A stretch of DNA of 64,000 bases from the NCBI GenBank assembly GCA_963682055.1, contig OY821740.1, positions 5,209,314 through 5,273,313 of the forward strand, read 5' to 3'. The notes beneath the pieces are model-generated. The model worked only from the letters and a program-made list of their open reading frames with translations, ran no database searches and had not been told where the DNA came from. Position 1 is the stretch's first letter, and the number at the start of each line of letters is the position of its first letter. Positions 1 to 10,742 of this stretch are shown here, piece after piece. This DNA comes from Primula veris. Taxonomy: Eukaryota; Streptophyta; Magnoliopsida; Ericales; Primulaceae. Made by a program: the position numbers and the translations under genes.

Positions 1-237
1 TCATGTGAAGAAAAGGACAATATTATTAGACCTTAGATTTAAAATGGATGTTGCGTGGAAACTTACCATTGCAAGTGTATTTATCTATTTGCATTATAGG
101 TACTGTCCGTACTGGCAGGCATTGATAAGTACGGGAGTTGCTCAAATTAAATTTCTATTTGCTTGTGTAGTACAACAAAGAACTTTGCTCTCTTATTTGG
201 CAACTCGTTGACTATCATTCATAAACATGCATAGATA
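1..237. repeat. Duplicated non-coding block, copy of 24341-24560
   Basis: This block is nearly identical to 24341-24560, with only a few substitutions and one short indel. The second copy lies about 1.1 kb upstream of XIP-2, so this one is probably the far-upstream flank of another XIP gene just left of the window. An open frame of 68 codons runs through both copies but starts at GTG, has no ATG and resembles no family I know, so I treat it as non-coding. A more diverged third copy lies at about 33150-33270, upstream of XIP-3. Confidence 0.8.
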
Positions 238-435
238 GGTAGGGCCGGGCGAAAAACCGAAACCGAAAAACCGATTATTTTTTTTTGTCGGTTTCGATTT
301 TCAATAAAACGGAAAAAAACTGAAACTGAACTGAAAATAACCGGTGCGGTTCGATCCAAAAAATTAAAAAGACCGAAACCGAAAAATATGTTCGGTTTCG
401 GTTTCGTTTTTGCTAAAAACCGAACCGAATCTAGC
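238..435. mobile_element. hAT-like MITE rich in ACCGAAA repeats
   Basis: A 198-bp insertion packed with AAACCGAAACCG and its complement, so it can fold back. It is flanked by CATAGATA (230-237) and CTTAGATA (436-443), a 7 of 8 match that suits the 8-bp target duplication of hAT elements. The paralogous block at about 24560-24590 lacks the insertion and shows the empty site. The ends GGTAGGGC and CTAGCC are only weakly inverted. There is no coding capacity. Confidence 0.6.
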
Positions 436-464
436 CTTAGATACAATTACTCAACTTAGAAACT

Positions 465-830
465 AATTAAGGAAGTGAGCTTAACTCACCAAGAGTTTTC
501 AAAGAATTAGCTGAAGGGTCTTGGAGCTTACATATATAAACACCGTAAAGTTGGCACAAGCGATAGACCAGCTCCAAGCAAATGTTTAATTGGCTATTAT
601 TAGACATTTGTTCTTTAATAATTGATTGGGGAAACCCACGTTTTATGTATTTAACATAGGAAAATAAAAATGTGGTGAAAAATCCCACAATACCAGCAAA
701 AGCTATTATTAGACGGTGCTTTATTAAATATATACTCCTATCTTTTTGTTAATCATATATACTTATTTTGTTATAATTGATGCTGCATGCAATTATGCAT
801 GTATACTCGACGTTGGCTTGGTAGGTAATT
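465..830 (-). promoter_or_regulatory. Orphan XIP promoter (gene body missing)
   Basis: On the minus strand this segment matches the promoter regions of XIP-1 (about 4690-4920), XIP-2 (about 23330-23500) and XIP-3 (about 30910-31130). It shares the TGCCAACTTTA block, a TATA box (TATATA at 531-540), an AGCTCC motif just downstream and the GACGTT/TTGGT block further upstream. No XIP exon lies downstream on the minus strand before the window edge; the far-upstream block at 1-237 is found instead. I infer a promoter left by deletion or unequal exchange. The open frame at 467-688 has no family resemblance and is not called. Confidence 0.6.
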
Positions 831-1681
831 TTTTTTTCCATCTATAGAATGTTTAATTAAGCAAGATGGATATAAACCTATTAGAGTATGAGAATTCCGT
901 ATAGATTGTTAGTTACATTGTTGCCAAGGTTAAAGGTGGATTAAAAAAAAAAAATACTCCACCTTTTTTCGCGGACAAATAATTAATTAATGCTATATAG
1001 ATACAAAAAAAAATCATGAGACTCAGGATTCATCAACCCCCTTACTCTGCGATATATTTTGTTAGATGGATACCGGTTGTCAGAGTTTGAACTGATGATG
1101 TCATTTTCTTGAGTATACTAGTTTATACATGATACAAATTAGATTGTTTGTTTTATTTATTATCAAGTTGCGACATTGGTAAATGTTTATAGGTCTGAAC
1201 ATCATCTTGTCTTGGACTATCTCTTTAAGTTCTTCATCGTATATCTGGTTTATGTCCCAATTTCACCTAGGTTTTCGTTATTGATTAAAAATAAAAAAAA
1301 TAAAAATAGATACACAAAAATATATTAGTAATAAGGAAGCCTAGAAAGATGGTGATTTTTCCGGTTTTAGATTCAAACTCGGTGGATGAACAATATTTCA
1401 AGCACAATGATATATAAATCTAATAATTGATATTTTTTTGAAACATGAGATATGCATTAATTAAAATACCGATTGGGCCTTGGAAGAAGTCGCTTGCGAA
1501 TATAAAGACATGCACGTGGGGGACTAGCTAGTATAACCAAAATCCCTCCGATCAATGCTTGTTAATTTCACCGACGGTGGGCAAAGGCAAACAAAAGGAA
1601 AATAAGCAATTAAATAATTGTAATCTTACCATTTAAATTAACAGCAGCCCAAATTTATTTAACTACTTAACTAAGTACAAT
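831..1681. other. Intergenic, no gene seen
   Basis: AT-rich sequence with homopolymer A and T runs. I see no conserved coding frame, RNA gene or complete mobile element here. Confidence 0.6.
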
Positions 1682-2268
1682 CAGTGGCGGAACCAGTATT
1701 CAATTTTTGTGGGGTCGTGATTTATTTTTTAATTAGTACAATAAAAATAAACGGTATAAAAAATAAAAAAAACTTGTATTTTAAAACTTAATTGACCTGT
1801 CCATTGATCTAAAAATTTAAAACATTGATTTTTTTTGTTAGTGCAATAACAATAAACGGTAAAAAAACCAAAAAAACTTATAGATTAAAATTTAGTTGAC
1901 TTTTCCATTGATCTAAAAATTTCAAACGATACAGAAAAATTGACTATATACGAATTTATTAGTTTAAATTTTATTGTAATATGATTATGAAACTAAACAA
2001 AAACATTTATTTATAAAATCTTGTAACAGTAGCTTAAATATGCAATTAATTAACGAAGAATTTAAATAGTAATTTAATGTTAATTAAATTAAAAGTAAAA
2101 AATAGCCACAAAATTCGAACTATTGATCTTGTGACATAAAAATTTTATGTTTAAGAATTGAATAAAGTTACTATTTATTTATTTATGGCTATAAAACCTT
2201 AAATATATGAATTTTTATATTTAAAATTGTAGGGTGGCAGTGCACCCCTTCCCTTTTTTCCGCCCCTG
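1682..2268. mobile_element. Non-autonomous hAT-like element
   Basis: A 587-bp element with inverted ends CAGTGGCGGA and, at the right, TCCGCCCCTG (complement CAGGGGCGGA). Flanks are AGTACAAT at 1674-1681 and AGTACACG at 2269-2276, matching in the first six of eight bases, consistent with an aged hAT target duplication. The interior is AT-rich and non-coding. It sits about 140 bp downstream of the XIP-1 stop codon. Confidence 0.7.
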
Positions 2269-2410
2269 AGTACACGGTAGCAATCGTCTAATCAAATCAT
2301 ATAAATTTAATTTCATTTATCACTATGCATGGTTCTTCAAAACTGGCCTAAAAAATTGTACATAATTTATTACATCATGTACGTATATATTTCAATATTT
2401 CATTACACTC

Positions 2411-4485
2411 TTACTTATGCCTAATAGTCCGGTAACATGCTTTCAAAAAGTTAAAAAAATCATGTTTGTTTTCCTTGTGCTGAACACTTTCCACAACAAT
2501 AATCCTACTGTATGAGTAGAAGCAAATCGAGGCAATAGCTGGCCCGACCCAAAATATCCAATGTCGATCCCACAATTGTCCACCTCTAACAACGGCAGGT
2601 CCGAAGCATGTTGCTGGGTTCACTCCAACTCCATTGTAACCACTAGAACCGGTAACACTCCTTGAGACAAACCCATTGAACCCAACGCCTATCCCGATTC
2701 CAAAACAATAGATAATCCGACTAAGCATATCCGCCTTTTTCGCATCAAAAGCCATCCATCTTGAAATAAAGAGGAACACAAACGAGCATATGACCTCGAG
2801 GTAAAAGGCTCTGCTTGTAGTAATCCCATTAGTGATGGGCCCATCCGGACCCATTGTAATTGTTGCAACAGTACAACCACCGAGGGAGAAGGTTCGTTCA
2901 GTCTCTCCGTCCACCACAGCTTTCAGTGCCAGGGCACCTAGGATGCCACCGGTACTTTGGGCCAAAATGTAAATGAAAGCTCGAACAAGGGGAATGCGAC
3001 CCATTAGCCCGAAAGACATGCTTACTATTGGATTAATATGCCCACCAGTTACGGGGATAGTAGCTAGAACTAGAAAAGCGACGACGACGGGTATTAGGGT
3101 TGCGGGGATTAACATTCGTGCTTCTGTCTCGACCTTAGATGAAGAAATAGTTATTGCGTCCGTCATGAAGGCTAAGGCTGCTGTACCCAAGAACTCCGCC
3201 ATCGATGATCTCCATACCTGGTAAAAAAAATCACATTTGAAATGAGAAAAGTAACAAATGAATTTAGAAACATAACTGTGATTTTTATTTTATTTTTGAC
3301 AAGTGATCTCATGCTTTGTGCCTTTATAGTATTCTCAAAGTTACAGATCCTAACATGAAGAACGAAAAGATGGGGTGCACATACATTTATATATGTATGA
3401 CGTTGTATGCATATAGTTTACATTTTACAATGGTATAAGATTTAATGTGACATGATATGTAAGGAATAAAAATGGCACCCACCTTAGCAGAAAAAATCTC
3501 TTGTACACCCAATCTTTCACCAAAGCTTATAAATTCCTCCTTTTCCTTCTTTTCCTCTTCCTCTTCATTTTCCTCCTCTTGGCTAGAATCCAGGTCTGGA
3601 ATTTCACTGTTCCAAAAAAATAAAGCGATCATTACCATCTGCTGATTTAGAAGAACTGCTTATGCCCAGAGAAGATTGTAACATAAAATTGTATTTGAAC
3701 TAAATAAAAAATAAACTGAAATTGTGGATCAAACAATTAAAACTTGGTCAAGTCCTATATTTTATCTATCATATAAACAGTCTTGGTTATCTTTTCTTGG
3801 TAGTTGGTATGAATGCTAGTCTCCCGCCTAAGTATTGTGAAACCGGAAAAGTTTTATAAGGAATAGTACTTATCGTCTTGTTCATATACAAATATAACAA
3901 AAAACTGGCCTGGCTTCTATAAAAAAAATTGGCATTTTTTCTTAATCAGAAAACCAAAAAAGAAAATTTCAATTTTTCAAACTGGCCAACCAAATCTGTA
4001 GCTTAAAACCAGAAGCAAACAAGTTGTACTTAAAAGTTGCTACCAAGTAAGATATAAAGGTTTGATAAGCTTCTTTTGGATAACTTGTCCGCTTTCAAGG
4101 AGTAAATTCGACAATCAGTAGTCTTAGAAACAAATCTACTATATAATATTGAAAAAAAACAAACAACTACAAGAGTGAACAAAAATACTCACAATTCGGG
4201 TGGGGTGACAGCTACTGGGACGATTTTATGGCTCTTACGGCCATGATGATGGGTTATTTCATGGTTTCTGTGGTGGTCATGATGGTGAGTTTCATTGATT
4301 CTTTGGTGGCCATGATGATGCGTATCAACAAGTCCGTGATGACCTCGATGATGTGCTTCCGCAATTCCATGGTGACCGTGATTAAACACGTCAACGATCA
4401 TGTTTTGGCCATTATGAAGCGCTTCAATAATTCGGTTGTGACCATGATGGTTGTCAATATTTATAGCAACAGACTCCATCTCCAT
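2411..4485 (-). CDS. XIP-1: X intrinsic protein aquaporin, His-rich N-terminus, NPATC
   Basis: Membrane channel of the MIP family, XIP subfamily. Known XIPs sit in the plasma membrane and pass small neutral solutes such as glycerol, hydrogen peroxide, urea and boric acid. Exons are 4193-4485, 3483-3606 and 2411-3217, giving 407 residues. Residues 13-81 hold 24 of the 25 N-terminal histidines in an 11-residue repeat. Exon 2 is acidic and lysine-rich and ends GERLGVQEIFSAK. Exon 3 holds six membrane helices. The first loop motif is NPI (residue 201) and the second is NPATC (339-343), with Thr342 where aquaporins keep arginine. Aligned filter positions read Ile181, Gly321, Val336, Thr342. The Cys after the motif is the XIP hallmark. 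The frame is open across all junctions, so the gene looks intact. XIP membership is secure; the transported solute is unknown. Confidence 0.93.
4243..4449 (-). repeat. In-frame 33-bp repeat encoding His-rich 11-mers in XIP-1
   Basis: About six degenerate 33-bp units within XIP-1 exon 1 encode an 11-residue motif of approximate form H-G-I-V-E-x-H-H-x-G-H. The unit length keeps the frame, so copy-number changes lengthen the tail without breaking the gene. Equivalent tracts are at 23030-23203 in XIP-2 and 30649-30771 in XIP-3, where they are shorter. Confidence 0.85.
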
Positions 4486-4770
4486 GATCTCTAGTTGGTT
4501 ACAAATAAACTGTTTTCTTTTAGTATATTTTTGGTAGAAAAAGGATACTTCTTCAAATACAGAAAGATCTTAGCTAGCTAGATGAAGCGAGTAAACTTCA
4601 AGTTTTATAGCCACAAAAAAACAGGATTTTTTAGTTTCTGGAAACTGGGATATCACTCAACTTTGTAAACTAAAAAGGTAAGTAAACTCAATTCACAAGG
4701 AGTTTCCAAACAAGTCCAAAGTAAGTTCCTTGTAATGTTTGATGATACTGGAGGACCATTGGAGCTTACA

Positions 4771-4776
4771 TTTATA
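4771..4776 (-). promoter_or_regulatory. Probable TATA box of XIP-1
   Basis: TATAAA on the minus strand, 286 bp upstream of the XIP-1 ATG. It is preceded by TGCCAACTTTAAGGTGT, a block shared with the promoters of XIP-2, XIP-3 and the orphan promoter near 465-830. The function is inferred from position and conservation. Confidence 0.55.
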
Positions 4777-4860
4777 GACACCTTAAAGTTGGCACATGCT
4801 TGGAAATAGCTAGCTCCAAGCAATCTTTGACTATTATAAGAAATTAAGAATGAATGTCTC

Positions 4861-5425
4861 TTTATTGACTAGCATTTTTTATTTTATCTTATTTATTTAT
4901 TTATATTCGATGTTGGTTACAGAGACTAATTGAATGTCTCGTTTGAGTTACAGAGACTTGTGAGTTTGCTGTACGAGTTACAAATTTGAACTGGTTTGTA
5001 AAGCTTACTATGTTTATCAATATCCAAGAAGATCTATGTTTAGCTAGCATGCTTCTATGCTAATCTGGAGTTCAGTTTGTCTAACTGAGTTTTCAGTTGT
5101 TGTTACTTTTGGTTTAGAAAATGTATTTTTGTAATCAAGGTTTGTGATGTTTTGTAATCTGGGTTAGGTCCAACTGATTGTGTGTTTGATAAAAAAAAAT
5201 CCTTTATGTACAGAAAAGTGTACGAGTTTACATCATTACTATATTAGAACAAATTTTTAGCTTGCCTGACGTACTTAAAAACAATAATTCGACTTCCAAT
5301 CTCTTTTTTTATACAGACAATTATGCTAATGTCTATATGTTGAGTTCAATTTGAAGAACAACCTTCCTTAGTTTCATACTCCATACTTACAGAAAAAAGA
5401 AATGAAAGGAAGGAAAAAACATATA
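4861..5425. other. Upstream flank of XIP-1, no gene seen
   Basis: AT-rich non-coding sequence between the XIP-1 promoter and a Stowaway element. I see no supported coding frame. Confidence 0.6.
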
Positions 5426-5659
5426 CTCCCTCCATTTTCAATTAATTGTCCACTACGAAACTACATGCAATTCTGATCGTTCAATAACTTGTATCAAAAT
5501 TGTCGGAATAAATTTTTTTAAAATTAATCATATAGTTCAAACATTAAATTATATGATTTAGTTTTGAAAATTTTCATTTCGACAATTTTGATACATATTA
5601 TATGCCGGTCAAAATTGCACGTAATTTTATAGAAGACAATTAATTGTGAACGGATGGAG
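5426..5659. mobile_element. Stowaway-type MITE
   Basis: A 234-bp element with inverted ends CTCCCTCC and GGATGGAG, flanked on both sides by TA, the target duplication of Stowaway (Tc1/mariner) MITEs. The arms continue as long imperfect inverted repeats, for example CAATTAATTGTCC at the left and its near complement at the right. Confidence 0.85.
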
Positions 5660-5661
5660 TA

Positions 5662-6199
5662 TAGAGTTACTTTGTTACATTTACAATTTACTACTTTTTT
5701 CTTGATTATCTACTTAAAACCTTATTAAAGAAAACTGTACTGTCACGCTTAGCTCTTTATAATACTCGAACTCTGAACGCGGTAACTTTATCATGTGATT
5801 TTAGTAATTAATAATAAAATCAGTTATTTCCCCCACATTTAATTTTCCCCCTTGTTGATAAATAAAAAAATGGGAGTTTCCCCACAATTATACAAAAATA
5901 AAAATGAAATCAGATTTTCTTTTTCTCCAAGCAATAATTAAGTGATCTCAGCACTGATGAAACAAGAAGGTTACCATTTTGATTAATCCTTCGTTAGAAT
6001 AGTCAATATTATATGATGTTTCTCCAAGGGTTAGATATTTTTTTTTTGAAATGACTCCAAGGGTTAGATTGACATCACAATTTAAGATAAGTTTGGACAT
6101 TAGCCTATAGAGCATAGGAAAACCGGAAAAGAGTAGGGTGAGCCATCAAAAACAAGACTGTGACATCTTTGTTTGCAAAATACATATGGCCTTTTTTTG
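5662..6199. other. Intergenic, no gene seen
   Basis: AT-rich sequence without a supported coding frame or RNA gene, between the Stowaway element and the LINE fragment. Confidence 0.5.
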
Positions 6200-7109
6200 C
6201 ATTTTAGTTTATCATTGTTTGTTGTAAGTTTGGGTCGGATTCAGCTTTAAGTTCTGGTGAGGGTAGATGTGGGGATATATTGAGAAATAAGAAAGTTAAA
6301 CTTATATTTGCATTTTCTTGTTCACTCGATAAGTCTTTTAACATTTTTACTCAATTTATTGTACTTAAGAATGGTTTATTAATTTGTTATAGCATGGATA
6401 TTAGTAATATCTATGTGAAATCCGATTCGTAAATAATTGTTAACCGGTGTAATAATAAATCTTTAACTGATGTTAAGTTTAATATTTTATGGGAAGATAT
6501 ATGTGATTTAATGGATTTTATTGGGGTGAATTTAGTGCATGTTTACAGAGAGCAAAATTAAGTCGCTGATGGACTAGCTAAACAGGGAGCTGGTGGTGTA
6601 AATTGGACCACTTTAATATTAGATACTAGGTCAATGCAGCTTATTATCTTGATCAGATGAAGATCCCTTCCTTTAGAGGAAGTCATTATAATATCTAATT
6701 TGTCTTGATAAAATATATATTTGGGGTTTTTTATGACTTGTAGACATCTCTTTTGCACCTTGTTAATTTAAAATTTGTTTCTCATTAGAAGTTCTTTTAT
6801 TTGATCACAATTGATCTTGGAGGAATAAGAGGAGTAATAAGGATATGGGGTATAAGGAGAAAAGTGACGTTTTTGGAGCTCAATTTCTCTTAAAAATGGG
6901 GTTTGAATGATGTTTATTTGCGTTTTTTTTCCTCAATATATTGTTATAATTTTTTTGTAATAAATCTAATAAATGGTGTGTTATTAGCGATTTGTAATCG
7001 GTTTATTTGATTACCATCGTGGGGGTATTGTCCCATGTATTTTGACATTTTTCTTCTCCGATCAATAAAAACTTCCTTTAATAAAAAAATAAAAAATAAA
7101 AAATAAAAA
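6200..7109 (+). pseudogene. 5'-truncated LINE fragment with RNase H relic and A-rich tail
   Basis: From about 6250 the plus strand encodes a decayed RNase H domain like the C-terminal domain of the larger LINE at 10743. It contains CGDILRN, the aspartate-bearing KSDS, and VYREQN followed by VADGLAKQGAGG. Two in-frame stops interrupt it, one of them at the Gln expected after VYREQN. The copy ends in an A-rich tail (about 7080-7109) after an AATAAA-like signal, as LINE insertions do. No target duplication was found, so the 5' limit is approximate. Confidence 0.75.
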
Positions 7110-8957
7110 TGCTATTGACACTTGTTTTTTTTAATTATAATGAACATTTCGACTATATATATAAAAAAAGAGTAAATATGTTATTGAGCATACAAATTAT
7201 TTGGGGCTATAATAAAGTTTTTTCTTCTGTAGGTGCAACAGTAAAACTGACAGATTTAGTTTATCAACAAATACTTCTAGAGTTAAGTAATGTTAGCAGC
7301 TAGTCATATTTCCTCTGTAACAAAGCGGTAAAAACATGAATTTTATATAGCCTTCAAACCTAATGTCACCTACCATGTTCAAATTTAAAGACCATAAAAT
7401 AAACTATTATTCGATGTGGACTTGAGTGATGATAGCTAGGTCAGAGTCGTTACTCGTTAGATTAAAAAACAAGGCCGTTACAATTTTCTAAACACAGAAG
7501 GAAAATTTGAAATTTACAGGATTAATTAATTAAGAAACATTTGAAAATGATAGCTCAGTGACGTCACAGGCTCTGGATGTTTAAAAAAAATTAAATATAT
7601 TACGTGTGTGAAAACGTATTCTACTTTATTAGAATCTAAACAAGGATATTCTTTAATTGGCTGAAGCTTGTCATAAAGTGGCCCATTCGTTGATTGTGTG
7701 TGCTTATTTCAAAACTAAGAATCGTTTGGTTGAAGAATCATAAACTATTTTAAAGAAATACAATAAATATAACGGAGTCATTCGACAACTAAAAGTCTAA
7801 ATGTACATTTGAAAATGACTCGGTCCATATGAGACCAGGGATTCACATGTGCAAACATACAACGTGATAAGAGCGACAGATAATTATCAAGTAAGCACTA
7901 TAACTAATCAATAACAACGGCCTACATATTATCTCATATTATAAACATGGCTAGATAAATTCGAAACAAAATGATTAACTATCACTATAAAAAAGTTTCA
8001 AACCGTTACGATCAAATCTGTCAGAAATCTATCAGTGAATGACCATTTTTGTCAGTAAAATTAAAATCTGTCGTTATGCCGCTCCTGATTAGCGTGTTGG
8101 GAAGTAAAATCTGTTACTAATTCCGTCTGCGATCTAATTTATTTTTTTTAGTGTATCTTCATAAGTAAAAATGAAATATATAAGCTCTTGTTCTTTGTGA
8201 TATGACAAGCATCACAACAAAATATACAATCCACGGTAATCCCCTCATGGGAGCAGTGATTATTTATCGGGACCAAAAAAGGATCATTTGTGCAGAAAAC
8301 AACATTATATTACATAATGCCAGCAAAATGTAATATGGGCGATTAGTTAGCAGTTAAAATGGATTTTCCAATCATTCACCATCATTCTTTTAAATTGTGT
8401 TGAAACGCCATTTGCCATGGGGTACAGGATGCAACATATATGGTAAAGTTATAATAATAAAAGATAAAACACGAAATTGACAACAAACTTGTTTTAACGA
8501 ACCATCACCGGTTCAATATAATAAATTAATTAATAAGGGCATATTTTCACGCAATTGAACTTAATCTGTTCTATTTATATATATAGTATTACTTAGTATT
8601 TTTCGAAATAAAATTTAACCGGATATTATCATATTTTAATATTGCCTTTTAATATAGTTTTGGAAAGTGATTTTTTTTAAGTAGTTACTTAAACATAATG
8701 AATCAAGCTGGAAATGATCAGTTATAATTAACTAATAAAAAATTATTCAAAGGACATCAACAGAGGGGGGTCTTATAAGAAAATTCACAATTGGAAATTT
8801 GACTCGTTTACGCCCGTACATGTCAACATTTGTTGTGCCATACCTTAGAAGTCCTAATCATGCCTACCACATAATTGGAGATTTTTTGGAACAAATAAAC
8901 TATATGCAAACACCTTTCTCCTTCTTAAGTTTTGCGTATTGCATTCATTGTATTATA
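7110..8957. other. Intergenic, no gene seen
   Basis: AT-rich non-coding sequence. A short block near 7845-7880 faintly resembles conserved intergenic blocks at 25455 and 36645. Open frames here are short and show no family resemblance. Confidence 0.5.
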
Positions 8958-9246
8958 CTCCATCCGTCTCGAAATAACTGTTATGTTTTTTTTTAGTACG
9001 TTCCAAAATAAGTATACATTTTTCATTTTTAATAAATATTCTCTTTTTTATCTTTTGAAATATCTCTTTTTGTTAGTTTAAACGTATCAAAATTATACTT
9101 TAATACTCACATTTTAAGTAAAAATTAATTTTTGTTTGAAAATTTTAATTTTTTAATGCTTTTTTGTTGAGTTTTAACCGAAATTGTTTCAAATTCTTAA
9201 ATAACACGGTTTCCGAAACAAGACACTTATTTTGGGATAAAATGAG
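8958..9246. mobile_element. Stowaway-like MITE, degraded
   Basis: The left end CTCCATCCGTCTCGAAATAA and the right end, complement CTACTCATTTTATCCCAAAA, resemble the Stowaway consensus that reads CTCCCTCCGTCCCAAAATAA. TA is present at both borders. The arms are diverged, so the exact limits are less certain. Confidence 0.65.
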
Positions 9247-9527
9247 TAGTTTCTCTTATTGGAGAAGAAAAAAACATTATCAAAATTTTGTATTAATTTA
9301 AAAGGTCTATATAATTTTTCAGATGCGCGTATCTATATCAGAATATATATCTCTCAAATGGAACAAATAAGAAAAACAAAGTCGATCTATACATTAATGT
9401 ACGTATCATCATACTAATATGAATATGTATGTTAGAAATGTGTCTGGATCACCTTAACGACACCTTTGTATCATTTATAAATTTCAATGCCTGGGAACCA
9501 CTTTATTTAAATATTAACATGAAAGTA

Positions 9528-9707
9528 CACTATAAAAAAGATGTCCAAATAAATACGGGAATTGTGACGGCTTTTTTTATGATGAGTTTATTAGATTTGG
9601 TTTTTATGACGAGTTTGTAACATAATAGTCAATTTGTGACAGATTTTAACATGATAGTTAATTTGTAACAAATTTGACTCTCACAGAATCAATATTATTT
9701 TATAGTG
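9528..9707. mobile_element. Small CACTA-type MITE
   Basis: A 180-bp element with inverted ends CACTATAAAA and TTTTATAGTG. Flanking triplets GTA and GTC differ in one base, roughly matching the 3-bp target duplication of CACTA elements. The 63-codon open frame overlapping its left half has no family resemblance. Confidence 0.55.
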
Positions 9708-10742
9708 GTCATTTGAAATCAAAATCAGAACATTTCTTGTAAAATTTGTTTTTCCGAACGATTTGAAGTTTATGTCATGTAGAGTGGTCTTCTTTTCATA
9801 AGTAGCATTCATTTTTTTCTTCCTTGACACACAAGTCAAAACATCTGAAAAATGTTGTACCTAAACAAATAATGTTATTTTTTCGAAAGACTATTCCGAG
9901 GGGGAGCCAAAGTACTCTCCATATAGTGTTAATGTTGAATTAAATACTTCCAATTTTAACCACTTTCTATAATGTGAAAGCTGCCAAATTGGACTGTGTT
10001 GGTTTCGAAAGTACTAATAGAGACCGCTAAAAAATCAAACCGTGATTTATGAAAAGTTTATTTGTAGGGATTACAGAATGAGTGATCAACATCAAAATAT
10101 TTAGTTCCAAGTTTTCGGCTATTTTTTGAAACTTCTATTGGGTTATTATGACCCTTTTTTTTAAAGTATGCATATATATTAATATCAGATTCAGGAAGAA
10201 AACACCTCCAACTTGATAACATATACTATTTGTACTCTTTCATAAACTTACTATGTATCATGATCTAGCACGATTTTTTTTTTTATTCAATATCCGATCC
10301 ATTTTATTAATAAAATTGCAAAACTATTCTTTCATGAGTCACGCCCCCATGATAGCGTTACCAATCAAAAATACATTAACGGAAAATGATGGCATTGCGA
10401 CCTACAATCAAAAGGCAACTAGTGCTAATGAACCTATTTTACTAAGAACATGGCGAAAAACAACAAAATTAACACTTTTAATCTCGACTTTTCAAAGCAA
10501 ATTTTTTTTTCTGATGACTTGCTATTTACTCCTTATGTCCCCTATCCTTATATCTCCTATACATCGCCGTGATCACAGTGATCTAAACAACAAGTTTAAG
10601 AGCAAATTTTTTGCTTAAAAAGGAGATTGGCCATGTTAATTTAGTGCAAAAAACCAGTCCAAAGTATGCAATAACAATTGAAACACCAGTTTAGTACGAG
10701 TTAACTCTCATCTCACTTAAACAAACTTGTTGAAGAAAGATT
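9708..10742. other. Intergenic, probably including the 3' UTR of the LINE
   Basis: Non-coding flank. The minus-strand LINE ends its RNase H frame at 10743 and its untranslated tail should run leftward from there. A T run at about 10273-10284, an A run on the minus strand, could be its poly(A), but no target duplication confirms it. The 121-codon plus-strand frame at 10253-10618 resembles nothing known. Confidence 0.45.

Noticed and set aside
5..211. 68-codon open frame, repeated at 24344-24550
   Set aside because: It begins with GTG, has no ATG or family resemblance, and conservation is explained by recent duplication of the whole block including non-coding flanks.
2973..3224. Plus-strand frames opposite XIP exon 3 (also near 21974, 29304, 40992, 48278)
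   Set aside because: Antisense shadows of membrane-helix codons; they recur only because the sense exons are paralogous.
4228..4494. Plus-strand Met/Val-rich frame opposite XIP-1 exon 1 (also at 23030 and 30595)
   Set aside because: Antisense shadow of the His-rich repeat: CAT codons read as ATG on the other strand.
10253..10618. 121-codon plus-strand frame
   Set aside because: No recognisable domain, low-complexity start, and it lies in probable LINE 3' flank.
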